Under the pieces are notes generated by a model. That model worked only from the letters and a program-made list of their open reading frames with translations. It was not told where the DNA came from and did no database searches. Below, one piece after another: positions 47,869 through 58,589 of a stretch of 64,000 bases of DNA (positions are counted from its first letter, which is position 1; every line of letters starts with the position of its first letter). The DNA comes from Kazachstania africana CBS 2517 (lineage: Eukaryota; Ascomycota; Saccharomycetes; Saccharomycetales; Saccharomycetaceae), in NCBI RefSeq assembly GCF_000304475.1, contig NC_018940.1, forward strand, positions 1,302,001 through 1,366,000, read 5' to 3'. Made by a program: the position numbers and the translations under genes.

Positions 47869-49197
47869 ATGGCTGAGAACCTGGGGAAGGATCATGTTGT
47901 GAGGGCAGAGTTTCTTAATCAACATCAATACAGAATTGGTGGGAATACAAGTAAGATCTTCCAAGATAAGGCGAAAAGTGATGGTTCTAATTCCAACATT
48001 CAAGCATCTGACAATGGATCTGCTTTATTGAACTCAACACCTCCGATGATAACAAAAGCTTTGATTAATCTGTATCCATATTTGATAATTTTAGATAAAG
48101 TGTTAACTATATTAACGTGGTCATCCTCAGATATATGGCCCAGTGTCCTGATGTGTTTGGTATATCTGATATTCCTATTATACTTACATCCAATTGTGAA
48201 GTACCTTGGTCATATCATCATTGTAACATTATTGTTCGGTTATTGTAAGCTGGATAAATATATCAATGGAGCTGTTAGTCAAAGGGCTTCATTAGAAGAT
48301 ATCACCATTATAATGGAGCGTGTCTCATTGAAATTTGATTTACTGCTCTCACCTTTGACACGTCTCACTTTACAAGACATTGAAAGACTTATGCTAACGA
48401 CGATATTACTATCTCCAATTCATATTCTACTAATATCTCTCCTAATGTCCCCTCAAAGATATGTTTTAACCATCGGAATATTTGCATTAACCTACCACTC
48501 TCCATGGGCAAAAGTGACAAGAAGACTACTATGGAAATTCAAATTTATAAGAAAGTTTGTATTCTATATGACAGGGCTAGATATGGGAGGAATCAGCACA
48601 TTAAGAAGGGCATCATCTGCTTTATTGATCAAAAAGAAGGTTGAAGAAACTATAGAAAATGATGACACCGACAAGCCAATCAAGTTCACTTACGTTTTGT
48701 ATGAAAATCAAAGAAAATGGCTCGGTATTGGATGGAAACCAAATATGCTGGGGTATGAGCGTACTTCTTGGACTGACGAATTTTTGAATGAGGCTCCCAT
48801 GCCAAAAGATTTCCAATTACCTGAAGAGAAAACTTCAATGAAGTGGAAATGGGTTGATGCAAACTGGAAATTAGACTTGACTAATGATGGTGCCATTCCA
48901 GTCACCGGTGCAACCAAAACAAACGAAAATCCTGGTATAGATGACGGATTCATATATTATGATAATGGATGGAACAAACCTTCAGCTCATGAGAGCTTTT
49001 CTAAATACACAAGACGTAGAAGATGGATTAGGACTGCGGAGTTAGTCAATGATGATACACACAAAGAAGGCGCCCCTTCCAATACAGAGGATATTTCTGC
49101 AGTACTTTCAGAAGAAGCATCTGAAGACACTCACTACGAGCCTGAAGTTCTAACAAAAGTCCGCAATAGATCAGTTGCTAGCCATCACTCCAAATAA
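47869..49197 (+). CDS. PEX30: ER membrane peroxin Pex30/Pex31 (dysferlin domain)
   Basis: ER-resident reticulon-like protein that shapes the membrane domains from which peroxisomes and lipid droplets emerge. The 442 residues show hydrophobic membrane segments at about 65-135 (LINLYPYLIILDKVLTILTW, LMCLVYLIFLLYLHPIV) and 170-215. A dysferlin domain follows with KFTYVLYENQRKWLGIGWKPNM and WKWVDANWKLDL, and then SKYTRRRRWIRTAEL. S. cerevisiae has the duplicates PEX30 (YLR324W, 523) and PEX31 (YGR004W, 462). The RPL38 and CWC24 neighbours point to PEX30, though the length is nearer Pex31. Confidence 0.9.
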   Translation: MAENLGKDHVVRAEFLNQHQYRIGGNTSKIFQDKAKSDGSNSNIQASDNGSALLNSTPPMITKALINLYPYLIILDKVLTILTWSSSDIWPSVLMCLVYLIFLLYLHPIVKYLGHIIIVTLLFGYCKLDKYINGAVSQRASLEDITIIMERVSLKFDLLLSPLTRLTLQDIERLMLTTILLSPIHILLISLLMSPQRYVLTIGIFALTYHSPWAKVTRRLLWKFKFIRKFVFYMTGLDMGGISTLRRASSALLIKKKVEETIENDDTDKPIKFTYVLYENQRKWLGIGWKPNMLGYERTSWTDEFLNEAPMPKDFQLPEEKTSMKWKWVDANWKLDLTNDGAIPVTGATKTNENPGIDDGFIYYDNGWNKPSAHESFSKYTRRRRWIRTAELVNDDTHKEGAPSNTEDISAVLSEEASEDTHYEPEVLTKVRNRSVASHHSK

Positions 49198-49377
49198 ATA
49201 AACGCGGCCTGCGATATATAGCTTTTTTATAATTGTAATGCTAATGAAAATAACAAAGTATAAATGCCAAATTTCTATTTATCTTTTGAAGATTAATCCT
49301 GCTTAAATATATATATATAATATTAATATATTTGAAAGAAAAAACAATAATCCTCAAATCTTATACTAATAATATGA

Positions 49378-49614
49378 TTATAATTTGTTAACCTTCAAAG
49401 TTGGTGGTAAAGATTGGATCAATTTCTTGGCCTTACCAGCATCGTTAACGATTAAAGTGTATAAGTGTCTAGAACCTCTGACCTTGAATTTGGTTTGTCT
49501 GAATTGCTTACCAGATTTGTTCAATTTCTTGTTAATCTTGACAGTAGCAGAAGAAACGTCAGCTCTTCTGGTTAATTCTAAGAATTGTTTGATGTCGGAA
49601 ATTTCTCTAGCCAT
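49378..49614 (-). CDS. RPL38: 60S ribosomal protein eL38 (Rpl38)
   Basis: Small protein of the 60S subunit. Starting at the ATG at 49614 gives 78 residues (MAREISDIKQFLEL... to PPTLKVNKL), the exact family length. An upstream in-frame ATG three codons earlier (49623) adds MRK and is unlikely. Codon use is strongly biased, as in RPS25. The upstream region has a TATA-like ATATATA near 49682-49688 and T/A-rich runs at 49813-49858, but no strong Rap1 consensus. A pair of inverted GGATGGAC/GTCCATCC octamers at 49729-49736 and 49788-49795 may be regulatory. Confidence 0.98.
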   Translation of the reverse strand: MAREISDIKQFLELTRRADVSSATVKINKKLNKSGKQFRQTKFKVRGSRHLYTLIVNDAGKAKKLIQSLPPTLKVNKL

Positions 49615-50404
49615 TTTTCTCAATCGTACTGTGTGGATATGATCTATGTATTAAGACAAGAATATCAGATCGGTTATTATCATATATACTCTGTTAATGG
49701 GGCAATTACTATCCTAGTATCAGCAACTGGATGGACTCTGCCAGTCCGGTAACAGATTGACAAATTCTAGGAACCCGTGAGCGTTGCGTCCATCCCAATT
49801 AGGAAAGTATTATTGCGATTTTTTAAATTTAATAAAATTAAAAAAATTTAAAGAAAAAGTATTGCCTGAGATGAATGGGTTTAACAGTCAAACAAACTAT
49901 TCAATAGATTAGTTGGTAAATGACGTATACCACATATTGATTAGTATATTGAGACTGTCTTTCTGTTATGAAGTGACCAGCCATTATATAGGCTAAGATG
50001 ATGTTATTTTGAAGGAAAGGGCACATGATATAAACTGCATCTTTGCTGCATTCTAAGAAACTGTCCTCTACGACATAGCAATTAACACTCTAAGGAAGGT
50101 AAATTATTGCCTTGCTTTTGAAGACCGTCGCCACAAGAAAGTTGCTACCCCCTTTGCAATAATCGCCTCTTTAAGCAGTCCCGCCCCTATAGTCTTTCTT
50201 TCGGTCGTTGAAATTATTATTTTCGTCTGGTCCATGATTTGATTGATCTATTGACGTATAAGACTTCCTCCACCAAGAACTTTTTTATAAGTATGTTTTA
50301 TAACTAGTAATACTGTGTGTCTACCAAGCGGTCTTATTTATAGTGAAACGGTTAACCTTTCATCCTCGCGAAATAAGTCACAGCACCACACATATCTTAT
50401 AGAC
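49615..50404. other. RPL38-YLR326W divergent promoter region
   Basis: A 790-bp gap holding the RPL38 promoter elements on the left and the upstream region of the next gene on the right. I see no tRNA or snoRNA. A GTATGT at 50291-50296 has no good branch site before the next ATG, so I do not propose a 5'UTR intron here. Confidence 0.45.
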
Positions 50405-51079
50405 ATGGCAGGCCTTGCGACAAGCGCAGCATTAAGTCTGGGACAAGGTTATGTGCAGGATTTGAGCAAGGATTATAGTGCGAAGCATTTCCAGCCTACA
50501 AAGGACCCGTACTATACTGAAAGGCCTGGAGGTGGAACCAAGAGAAGAAGACTTCCTGAGGGATGTAGCAAACAAGAGAGCAAAGCTTGGAAGTCTGTAC
50601 AGAATAAGGCGTATTTACATGATAAATCACTATGTGGATGCTGCTGCTGGTGCGATAATATAGGTTGGGCTCCATTGTTGGCCTTAATCCCCGGTATTGG
50701 CCCCTTGCTGATGTTTTGGGTTCATAGTGAGTTAATTAAATTAGCTAACAAGAAATTTCAGTTACCGGAAGACTTAATGGCAAAAATGTATGGTAATATT
50801 GCTGTTGACTTAGCATTAAGTCTTGTGCCACTTTTGGGATCACTCTTTTCATGGTTACATGCATGTTCCACGAGAAACGCCGCCATGATATACAACTACG
50901 TTTCTAAAAGGGTAGTTGACAGAAATACAAGACTAGAGCGGGAGAGACGAGTTCAAGAACAGATGAGTGGTCAATATTCCAATTATTATGTAGCATCACA
51001 AACTCAACTTGGCAGCACATGGCAACAACCTCCAACAGCCTCCATGAGCCAACCTTATCGACAGGCCAGGCATGTTTGA
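50405..51079 (+). CDS. YLR326W-like membrane protein (DUF4112 family)
   Basis: The 224-residue protein is like S. cerevisiae YLR326W, of unknown function. It has a Cys-rich cluster CGCCCWCD near residue 80, a good site for palmitoylation, followed by hydrophobic segments IGWAPLLALIPGIGPLLMFWV and VDLALSLVPLLGSLFSWL typical of DUF4112. A basic, Gln-rich C-terminal tail ends the protein. The open frame extends back to 50315 through a GTG; the ATG at 50405 (MAGLATSAALSL) is the natural start. It lies between RPL38 and TMA10, as in S. cerevisiae. Confidence 0.85.
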   Translation: MAGLATSAALSLGQGYVQDLSKDYSAKHFQPTKDPYYTERPGGGTKRRRLPEGCSKQESKAWKSVQNKAYLHDKSLCGCCCWCDNIGWAPLLALIPGIGPLLMFWVHSELIKLANKKFQLPEDLMAKMYGNIAVDLALSLVPLLGSLFSWLHACSTRNAAMIYNYVSKRVVDRNTRLERERRVQEQMSGQYSNYYVASQTQLGSTWQQPPTASMSQPYRQARHV

Positions 51080-51292
51080 ATCAATTTCTCAGAAGTTTCA
51101 TGACGATCACGTTTATATTCATATACAATTTTTTAATCACATAACCAAGGCCCCTTTCATTAGTAAATTGATATATTTTCATCTACAATAAGCCATGGAA
51201 TAGTAACAAAAAATATAATATTATTGTTTCATTATTTAAAATATATGGTCATTACAAATAAAAAAAATATAATGCAGAAAATCGTAGAATGT

Positions 51293-51550
51293 CTAATGTT
51301 GTGACTGAGTATCATGTAGCCTTTTCTCGTTAGTTTGAGCGTTAGATCCTCTTCTATGCTTGTTGAAAATCGGTGGGATTTCATTATCTTCAATCAAATC
51401 ATTGATTTCATCACCAGGTTTCCCCCAATTGCCTTTACCAGAGCCATTCTTCTTGACGTTGTTTGGAGCTTCACCGAAATTCCCAGTATGCGTGAAATAT
51501 TTTGGATTAGCTTTGTCTTCGTGAATGGTCCATTTGTTAGTTCTAGTCAT
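51293..51550 (-). CDS. TMA10: Tma10/Stf2-family small hydrophilin
   Basis: The 85-residue, highly hydrophilic protein (MTRTNKWTIHEDKANPKYF, then GNFGEAPNNVKKNGSGKGNWGKPGDEI) matches yeast Tma10 and Stf2. Stf2 stabilises the ATP synthase inhibitor complex and protects cells in desiccation; Tma10 associates with ribosomes and ATP synthase. The genes are duplicates (YLR327C, YGR008C); position next to a YLR326W-like gene favours TMA10. Stress-response elements lie upstream. Confidence 0.93.
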   Translation of the reverse strand: MTRTNKWTIHEDKANPKYFTHTGNFGEAPNNVKKNGSGKGNWGKPGDEINDLIEDNEIPPIFNKHRRGSNAQTNEKRLHDTQSQH

Positions 51551-51739
51551 TTTTTATGAGATAATGTGATAAGGCTTGTTGTATGTGTAGATAGTATTTA
51601 TTCTTGGTACGTTCAAGACAAAAAAGAAATAGAAAGAAATAACTTGACACTTCTATCAAAAGTAACAAGAGACTTTATCTATTATATATATATTTTTTGG
51701 AGTTAATGAAGAAGTAAACTTCGATTGAACGACTGCTGG

Positions 51740-51766
51740 CCCCTCTTAGAAAGCCCCCCGCCCCCT
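51740..51766. promoter_or_regulatory. Stress response elements upstream of TMA10
   Basis: Two CCCCT (AGGGG on the other strand) stress response elements occur at 51740-51744 and 51762-51766, in a C-rich patch about 190-216 bp upstream of the TMA10 ATG. Msn2/Msn4 bind such sites, which fits the stress-induced expression of this gene family. The remaining 711-bp gap up to the end of the zinc-cluster gene (51551-52261) has no supported gene. Confidence 0.7.
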
Positions 51767-52261
51767 GTGTTCATAATCAAGAATTGGAAATAAACAAGCT
51801 GTTCTTTCCAAAACCTTCTAATTACGTATTAATCCACCCGTAAAATGATACAATTCCTTCCTAATTGTGAGTCAATCTCAGCCACATCCAACAACAACTC
51901 CCTGTTCTCTTAACGACATTCCACGGGGCCTCTGTTACTGTTCTCCGGGTTGAGCCTCTCCGTCCCCGCGTTTTTCTGTTGTGGTATCGGGCAGTTTGCT
52001 TTAGTGAGTGCAAAAAAATCCTCTTCCAATTTCTCGAACATTGGCGAATGTTTCTCGAGACCCGCACGATAAAAATAAACTGCGGGGTAAAATTCAGGAA
52101 ACTAAAATGCCAAGATCATTTTTGCCCTTCATTGTTATTTTTGATTTTATAATTAATAGGAGTCTCCATACGAATAAGATGACATTATCTGTATATATTA
52201 TGTATAAAGTATAGCAATCGCGGTCTATTTTTTTTCTTGGGGGTATTATTAGAGTGACGTG

Positions 52262-55255
52262 TTAAAACTTCATATCAGAGAAATCTTCATTCCAAAGTGT
52301 CTTGAATAAATCGTTCATATCAGTGTCATGCATAAATTGCTCCAATGTACCTAGATTATAGTATTGTGTATCAGAGCGAGGCATTGACGAGAGTTTCGTA
52401 GCGGGTCGTAATTCCTTGTCAGAATTGCTAAAGGGGCTCTCATAGGAACCACTGGGCGGCGAAAGAATATCTGAAATGCTCATAGGTGGTAATGACTGCT
52501 CAGTCATCGGACATCTGCTTTTATTTACAGGTCGTAGAGCTGTGTATGGATAAATACGTATTTTTTCACTACGCTTGCGTTCGCTATTGCCATCTTTTCC
52601 AATACATGCAACCTTGTAATCATTCTCTAGCATTTGTTGAATATTCAAATGGAAACCACTTTCTTCAACAGGGTCTAGGACATACTTGTAGATATAGGAA
52701 TTGTGATCCAATATATCGTTAGCTAGTTGCTGCACTCTACTATCCGCTCCACCAAGGACCTGAACCAAACGTGATCGTTCCATATTGTTCGTATCCATAA
52801 AAGTCAATAAACTTATTCTATTCAGAACTCCTAAGAAAAATATACAGGCAGCGAGAGACTTGAATGGTTGGAAGGTATTTATCGACCTACCATCATGTTC
52901 CGTCGTCAAAACAGTTGCCAGAGGTTCGAATTTTTCAAAAATTCTCAAATTTAATATAATATTCTTTTCTGGCAATGGTTTTTCTTCGACAAAATTGATA
53001 GTAATAACTAAAAGGAAAATTATAAGATATGGTTCAGAGCAGTTCCATGATTGATAGACATTGTCAATGTTCAGTAGTAGTTCACCCATTTTTGTCCATA
53101 TGTCATAAATTTCCTGATTATATCCTTTGAACACATTTAAAACCTCTGTGGGCTTTTCACTTTCCGTCAAGCGACATACAACATTGATCGACATCCTTAG
53201 AACAATACAATAAAGAAGTTCACCTGCAATAATGTGCTTGTTAATAAGGTAAGATGTGTCCATCCCGTCAAAATAGCCCTTTTTATTCTTTACGAATTCG
53301 TAAATTTTTCCACACTGCAATTTAACACTCCGTAGTTTGCTTCTAGTGATATCTGTTTGCTGTAACAGATCGTTTAGTATACGCATTCTCAGCTCAGGTG
53401 ATTTACCGATGTTCGTGAAGGAAGTATATTTATCACTGAAAAGAACATTAGAATAAAAATCACTAACGATCAAAATGTCAGCAAGATTCCCATAACGCTG
53501 GATACCTTCCAAAGACATATTCTCAAAATCCTCATTCCTCGGTATCGTACTCACTCTATCTAGAAAATCACTATGATCTATAAAGCCGAGCTCCCTGAAC
53601 TCCTTTGGAAGCAAACAATTCATCTTAGTGTCATCAATCATCGATTGATGCCCTCTTATAAAAGAAAATTGCTTTTCATGACAATATAAGCTCCACCACA
53701 CTTCTCTTCTTTTCTCTGCGATAGACTCATCGAGACCGACATAATATTCCCAACGTGATAATCCAATTTTGACAGCCGACGAAACGGCAACCTCCAACAC
53801 TTTTTCATAACCATATTTTTCTTCCAACCACTGTTGATAATCTAACAATTTGAGTAGTAATTCTAGATATTCCAAAGAATTATATTCACTTAGGTGATAT
53901 AACGTGGAATTGTAGTAACTATAACACAAAGTTAACAATATGTCTTGGAGCTTGCAGTAGCTTATTATTAAGTGTTTCTTTTCCGAATCTCCATTCATTA
54001 GATTTGCAAATGTCAGGGGGGGTATGGTAGTCTGAGTTTTGATTCCCTCAAAATGTTTCTTGTGAACAGAAAACATTTCTAATAACAGCCTAAACATTTC
54101 CAAATCATCATTCATAACGTTTAAAAGCATTTGTGTCGAAACCCCCGTCAAGTTTTCCACAAAAGGTTGTGGTAACTTACCTATGATAATTGCAATGAGA
54201 TCTCCATTGTTGGATATATTACGCGGCCCAGTACTTGATGAAGGTGTACTAACATAACCAATGTGTTCCCTTTGTAGATAGTTCTCCACTGGGTTGGATA
54301 TTGAGACACATCCTTCATTCAAATGCAATATACACATATCAAAAAATCTTAAAACGATGTAAATTGTCGCCTTTAAAGTTTGCTCTAATGGAAGAGCATC
54401 CTTTTGAATAATACATTTCTTCATCAAATGACCAACACCACGTAAAGAAAATAGTTCAACTGGAGAATAAAGTCCAAATAATTCATCCACAAGTGGCAAT
54501 TTTGACAAATAACCAGATTCACTGTTGAAGGCAACATCTGAGGAGTTAAATACACAAAGACGACTCAAATACAGTTTCTTCCTGTATTTATTTCTAATTA
54601 AATGTGTTTCGATGGACTTAGAGGATCCTGTTTCTGTAATTAACTGTGGTAATTTCTTGAAATTGATTCTAGGTTTCCATATGTTAACAATTTTATCTAG
54701 CTTGGCAGTAACATCATCGATCATATGTTCCACGGCCGGATTCTTGTTTGGCATTTGGGACAAATAGTCCAGCAGCGATTTATTATTCCTATAGTCCTCC
54801 TGGTTCTCTAAATCATTTTCATATAAGCCTCTTTCAAGCACGTTTAAGGACCCAGAAGGTGGACTTTGAGATGTAGTACGGTTTTGAAGCGATTTATCTG
54901 ATCCTATATCAAATTGTGCCTTTGAAGGAATATATGCAGTAAAGACATGCTGACTGGAATCTATACGACCGAGATCTATGAAACTGTTGTTCTGTGACAC
55001 TTTACTCCCGAGTGAATCAAGCTGTGATGATGATTTTAAACGTGAAGAACCGTTCTTAGAAATTTTTCCATTTGGCTTACTAGGAGGAGATGCACTGGAT
55101 GAAAAGACACATTTACACTGATATATCTGACAGTTTGTACATGGTGTAGTCTCTGAACATTTAATTTTTCTCTTTCGACAGTTATCACATGCTCTGTTAA
55201 CTTTCCTTCTTCTCTTCGAAATCTCTGTCTGTTCTATTTTCACCTCTGAAGTCAT
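52262..55255 (-). CDS. Zn2Cys6 transcription factor, YLR278C-like
   Basis: Gal4-type zinc-cluster regulator of 997 residues. The DNA-binding motif RACDNCRKRKIKC...PCTNC...CKC uses Cys 23, 26, 33, 39, 42 and 49 after a basic stretch (KRRRKVN). The middle homology region has LSRWEYYVGLDESIAEKRREVWWSLY and NCLLPKEFRELGFIDHSDFL. The C-terminus NLGTLEQFMHDTDMNDLFKTLW looks like an acidic activation helix. These blocks match S. cerevisiae YLR278C (1341 residues, role poorly known); this protein is shorter, mainly in low-complexity parts. It is divergent from ERG4 across 964 bp. Confidence 0.88.
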   Translation of the reverse strand: MTSEVKIEQTEISKRRRKVNRACDNCRKRKIKCSETTPCTNCQIYQCKCVFSSSASPPSKPNGKISKNGSSRLKSSSQLDSLGSKVSQNNSFIDLGRIDSSQHVFTAYIPSKAQFDIGSDKSLQNRTTSQSPPSGSLNVLERGLYENDLENQEDYRNNKSLLDYLSQMPNKNPAVEHMIDDVTAKLDKIVNIWKPRINFKKLPQLITETGSSKSIETHLIRNKYRKKLYLSRLCVFNSSDVAFNSESGYLSKLPLVDELFGLYSPVELFSLRGVGHLMKKCIIQKDALPLEQTLKATIYIVLRFFDMCILHLNEGCVSISNPVENYLQREHIGYVSTPSSSTGPRNISNNGDLIAIIIGKLPQPFVENLTGVSTQMLLNVMNDDLEMFRLLLEMFSVHKKHFEGIKTQTTIPPLTFANLMNGDSEKKHLIISYCKLQDILLTLCYSYYNSTLYHLSEYNSLEYLELLLKLLDYQQWLEEKYGYEKVLEVAVSSAVKIGLSRWEYYVGLDESIAEKRREVWWSLYCHEKQFSFIRGHQSMIDDTKMNCLLPKEFRELGFIDHSDFLDRVSTIPRNEDFENMSLEGIQRYGNLADILIVSDFYSNVLFSDKYTSFTNIGKSPELRMRILNDLLQQTDITRSKLRSVKLQCGKIYEFVKNKKGYFDGMDTSYLINKHIIAGELLYCIVLRMSINVVCRLTESEKPTEVLNVFKGYNQEIYDIWTKMGELLLNIDNVYQSWNCSEPYLIIFLLVITINFVEEKPLPEKNIILNLRIFEKFEPLATVLTTEHDGRSINTFQPFKSLAACIFFLGVLNRISLLTFMDTNNMERSRLVQVLGGADSRVQQLANDILDHNSYIYKYVLDPVEESGFHLNIQQMLENDYKVACIGKDGNSERKRSEKIRIYPYTALRPVNKSRCPMTEQSLPPMSISDILSPPSGSYESPFSNSDKELRPATKLSSMPRSDTQYYNLGTLEQFMHDTDMNDLFKTLWNEDFSDMKF

Positions 55256-56219
55256 TTAAACGGTAATGTGATTCGGTCACCCACTCTTAATATACTCCAA
55301 CAAGCGTTATGAACTTGCTATCCAACTTAAATGACCTGTAAATCTAGTGAACTTACCATCTTTCATATCTACCACACCAGCTCTTCTTACTCATCCAACG
55401 TGCGAGAAAACCCAGACCGTACAAGCAAAATTCCCTCAGTTGGGCGCAGCGTCTTGTGCTTCTTATTTCTATCGCTTTTCCAAAGTAGTGAAAAAAGAAG
55501 ATCACCGACTGCCAGTGCGATGTGCTCTTGGCATGGAGGTGACAGATACTTGTTGTTTGGTGAAGAATTTGTTGAGAAGTGTTTAAACGACTGCGAACAA
55601 GAACAAATACTTATATTTATATATAAATGAACCTTTTTTGCTCTAAATATGATGCTCTTCTTTTCATAGATGTCTTTCAAATGACAGTTTTTTTGATCTC
55701 AAAAAGTGCTGCTGTGCCTGTTGACTTCGTAGCGAAACGTCATATGACATCTGAAGAAGATACATGATGTATAGCCGAAGGCTAGCCCAATGTTCAACCA
55801 CTTTTAGGGTTACTTATTACTAAAAATTTTTGCTAACGTCTTAATAATAATACCAGTTGAGTGCATAGAATTTCGTCAGATAATGTATCGTTTACCCAGA
55901 TTGTATCTCAAAATCTAAATTGTCTAAAATTGTGACTGCGAAACCTAACAGTTACAGCGATGGTAAAATCTACCAAGTTTGCACTTCCCTTTTCTAGTAT
56001 CTGCCGAGACTACTACGTTGTCTTTACTAGTCGTTCACAAATTAAACGAATATTGCAAAAATTTTGTTCTTCGAACAGACCTAAGGCTCGTAGGGAATTG
56101 TTTCTGGTGGGAAAAAAATGCTTGGCAATAGAGGTTATTAACGATGTTGTTGCTACTATTTAAAGATCCAGGTTGGCAAAATTTAGAAACAAGCAGGGTT
56201 CAGGATGGTATAAACCAAA
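55256..56219. promoter_or_regulatory. Divergent promoter region of the zinc-cluster gene and ERG4
   Basis: A 964-bp gap. TCGTTTA, a variant of the sterol response element bound by Upc2/Ecm22, occurs three times: 55584-55590 (reverse strand), 55888-55894 and 56043-56049 (reverse strand), the last about 171 bp before the ERG4 ATG. Short open frames (55331-55630, 55960-56163) have no recognisable product. The sterol element assignment is by motif only. Confidence 0.45.
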
Positions 56220-57611
56220 ATGAGTTCAAGTACTACTGGACCAAAGGAACAGCAGAATTTTTTGCCACAAGGTAAATATCTGAAGCCCAATGAAATGGAA
56301 TACGAATTTGGTGGGCCAATTGGTGTCACTTTCAACATGATTTTCTATCCCGTTCTTATGTACTACATGTGGTTGAGTGCCGAATTTTACGACGGTTCGT
56401 TTGCCTTACCTAATGCTGATCAATCTTGGTTAGAATTCGGTATTGAACTTGTAGAACTTATCAGGAAACACGGTAATCCATCTTCGTATTCATGGACAAT
56501 CTTTCTATCTTTCTGGGCCGCACAAATCTTTTTCTATTACACTTTACCTGGTGTATGGACTAAAGGTCAACCATTAACTCATTTAAAAGGTAAGCAGTTA
56601 CCATATTTTTGTAATGCAATGTGGACTTTTTACGTCACAAATGCCATAGTTCTCCTATTACACTTTACTGGCATTTTCAAATTGTATACAATTATTGATT
56701 TATTTGGTGAAATAATGACATGTGCTATTATCTCCGGCTTCGCATTCTCTATTGGATTGTACCTATGGACATTATACATTAGCGGTGACTACCACAGAAT
56801 GACTGGCAACCACTTTTATGATTTCTTCATGGGTGCTCCTTTAAATCCAAGATGGGGCATCCTTGATTTGAAAATGTTCTTCGAAGTTAGATTACCTTGG
56901 TTTACATTGTATTTCATCACACTTGGTGCATGTTTCAAACAATACGAAATGTACGGCTATGTCACACCACAGTTAGGTGTGATTTTATTAGCTCATTGGT
57001 TATATGCAAATGCATGTGCCAAAGGTGAAGAATTGATCGTTCCAACATGGGATATGGCCTATGAAAAATTCGGTTTCATGCTAATCTTTTGGAACATTGC
57101 AGGTGTTCCATACACTTACTGCCACTGCACTCTATATCTAGTTTATCACGATCCATCTGAATACAATTTCAATATGGTTTACACTATTGGGTTATATGTG
57201 GTGTATTTATTTGCTTATTACGTTTTTGATACTGCTAATGCCCAAAAGAATATGTTTAGAAAACAAATCGCTGGTGATGAAAGTGTTAGAAAGACTTTCC
57301 CACATTTCAAATATCAAGTGTTGAAGAATCCAAAATATTTGAAAACTTCGAATGGATCATATTTATTGATTGATGGATGGTATAAATATGCTAGAAAGAT
57401 TCATTACACTGCAGATTGGATCCAAGCATTGATATGGGGATTGGCGTGTGGTTTTAAGTCACCATTTCCTTGGTTTTTCCCAGTTTTCTTCTTTGTTGTC
57501 TTAACTCATAGAGCTGTAAGAGACCAAATTAAATGTAAGAGAAAGTACGGCAAGGATTGGGATGAATACTTGAAACATTGTCCATACTTATTTATCCCAT
57601 TTTTATTCTAA
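56220..57611 (+). CDS. ERG4: Delta(24(24(1)))-sterol reductase Erg4
   Basis: Final enzyme of ergosterol synthesis, reducing the C24(28) double bond with NADPH in the ER. The 463-residue polytopic membrane protein begins with a short cytosolic tail, then [22 protein letters not shown], and has about eight membrane spans. It carries the ERG4/ERG24 family signatures [18 protein letters not shown] and, at the end, [34 protein letters not shown]. Length matches S. cerevisiae Erg4 (473, YGL012W). It converges with GLO1, 60 bp apart. Confidence 0.97.
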   Translation: MSSSTTGPKEQQNFLPQGKYLKPNEMEYEFGGPIGVTFNMIFYPVLMYYMWLSAEFYDGSFALPNADQSWLEFGIELVELIRKHGNPSSYSWTIFLSFWAAQIFFYYTLPGVWTKGQPLTHLKGKQLPYFCNAMWTFYVTNAIVLLLHFTGIFKLYTIIDLFGEIMTCAIISGFAFSIGLYLWTLYISGDYHRMTGNHFYDFFMGAPLNPRWGILDLKMFFEVRLPWFTLYFITLGACFKQYEMYGYVTPQLGVILLAHWLYANACAKGEELIVPTWDMAYEKFGFMLIFWNIAGVPYTYCHCTLYLVYHDPSEYNFNMVYTIGLYVVYLFAYYVFDTANAQKNMFRKQIAGDESVRKTFPHFKYQVLKNPKYLKTSNGSYLLIDGWYKYARKIHYTADWIQALIWGLACGFKSPFPWFFPVFFFVVLTHRAVRDQIKCKRKYGKDWDEYLKHCPYLFIPFLF

Positions 57612-57671
57612 GATAAAAATAAATAGTTAAATTTTATAGATATATAAATAAATACCAACTTAAAAGGTAGA

Positions 57672-58589
57672 TCAAAGTGCCATACTGTGAGGCAAAATTT
57701 CAATGGAATAATTATCTGGATCCTTAATGAAGGCGAGATTCTTCATTTTACCTTGATTCCATTTAACACCCCAAGTAACCTTGTCTTTATAAACAGAATC
57801 GATGTCATTACAAAGAGCTTCAGGGTCCTTTGTTGAGACGCAGATGTGGCCGTAACCTTGAGGTTGTTCATTACCGTTATGATAATGGAAACTTTCATCT
57901 GATTCAGTACCCCAGTTGTGAGTTAATTCTAATAAACCTTCTTGATTGTTCTTGTGATCGACCGATTTTGGATCTTGATAACCAAGGAAATATAGAGTGA
58001 ATTTACCGTTTTCATGAACGGTTTTTTGGATCAGTTTCATACCAAGTACATTTTGGTAGAATTCAAGGGACTTTGTAGCATCTTTAACTCTTAACATAGT
58101 GTGATTAAATTTATAATCTTTATTCTTATTGGAAGAAATGATTTCAATCCAGTAATTATCAGGATCCAATGCGAAGGCGATATCTTTCATCTTACCGTCG
58201 ACCAATCTCTTCTTGAAATTGACATTTAAACTTTCCAATTTAGCACAAGCGTCTTCAATGTTATCAATAGCGAATGCAATGTGACCGAACCCCCTGTGTG
58301 GCTCTTCATTACCGTTATTAATCTTATAACCAGGATCAGTTTCAGTAACCCAATTGTGGGTCAATTCTAGGACACCTGCTCTGTCAAAGACAGAACCTTC
58401 TTGGAAGGCAAGGAAATAATTGGTGAATTTACCCATGGGGACATCCATTTTTTTGATCAATTTCATACCAAAACATTCGGTATAAAACTTGATTGATCTT
58501 TGTGGATCTTTAATACGTAAACATGTATGATTGAATACCAACGAAGCGTCAGCAACGGCACTCTTAACAGCGTGAGGAAAGTAACTCAT
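57672..58589 (-). CDS. GLO1: Glyoxalase I (lactoylglutathione lyase)
   Basis: Converts the methylglyoxal-glutathione hemithioacetal to S-lactoylglutathione, detoxifying a glycolytic by-product. The 305-residue protein is the fused two-domain form of yeasts: domain 1 (about 15-155: FNHTCLRIKDPQRSIKFYTECFGMKL, VLELTHNW, GFGHIAFAIDNIEDACAKL) and domain 2 (about 158-303: FNHTMLRVKDATKSLEFYQNVLGMKL, LLELTHNWGTE, YGHICVSTKDPEALC). The paired His and Glu metal ligands of each site are present. S. cerevisiae Glo1 has 326 residues (YML004C). Confidence 0.97.
   Translation of the reverse strand: MSYFPHAVKSAVADASLVFNHTCLRIKDPQRSIKFYTECFGMKLIKKMDVPMGKFTNYFLAFQEGSVFDRAGVLELTHNWVTETDPGYKINNGNEEPHRGFGHIAFAIDNIEDACAKLESLNVNFKKRLVDGKMKDIAFALDPDNYWIEIISSNKNKDYKFNHTMLRVKDATKSLEFYQNVLGMKLIQKTVHENGKFTLYFLGYQDPKSVDHKNNQEGLLELTHNWGTESDESFHYHNGNEQPQGYGHICVSTKDPEALCNDIDSVYKDKVTWGVKWNQGKMKNLAFIKDPDNYSIEILPHSMAL

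Noticed and set aside
55960..56163. 67-residue frame just upstream of ERG4
   Set aside because: No recognisable product; it sits in the promoter of ERG4 and overlaps a possible sterol response element.
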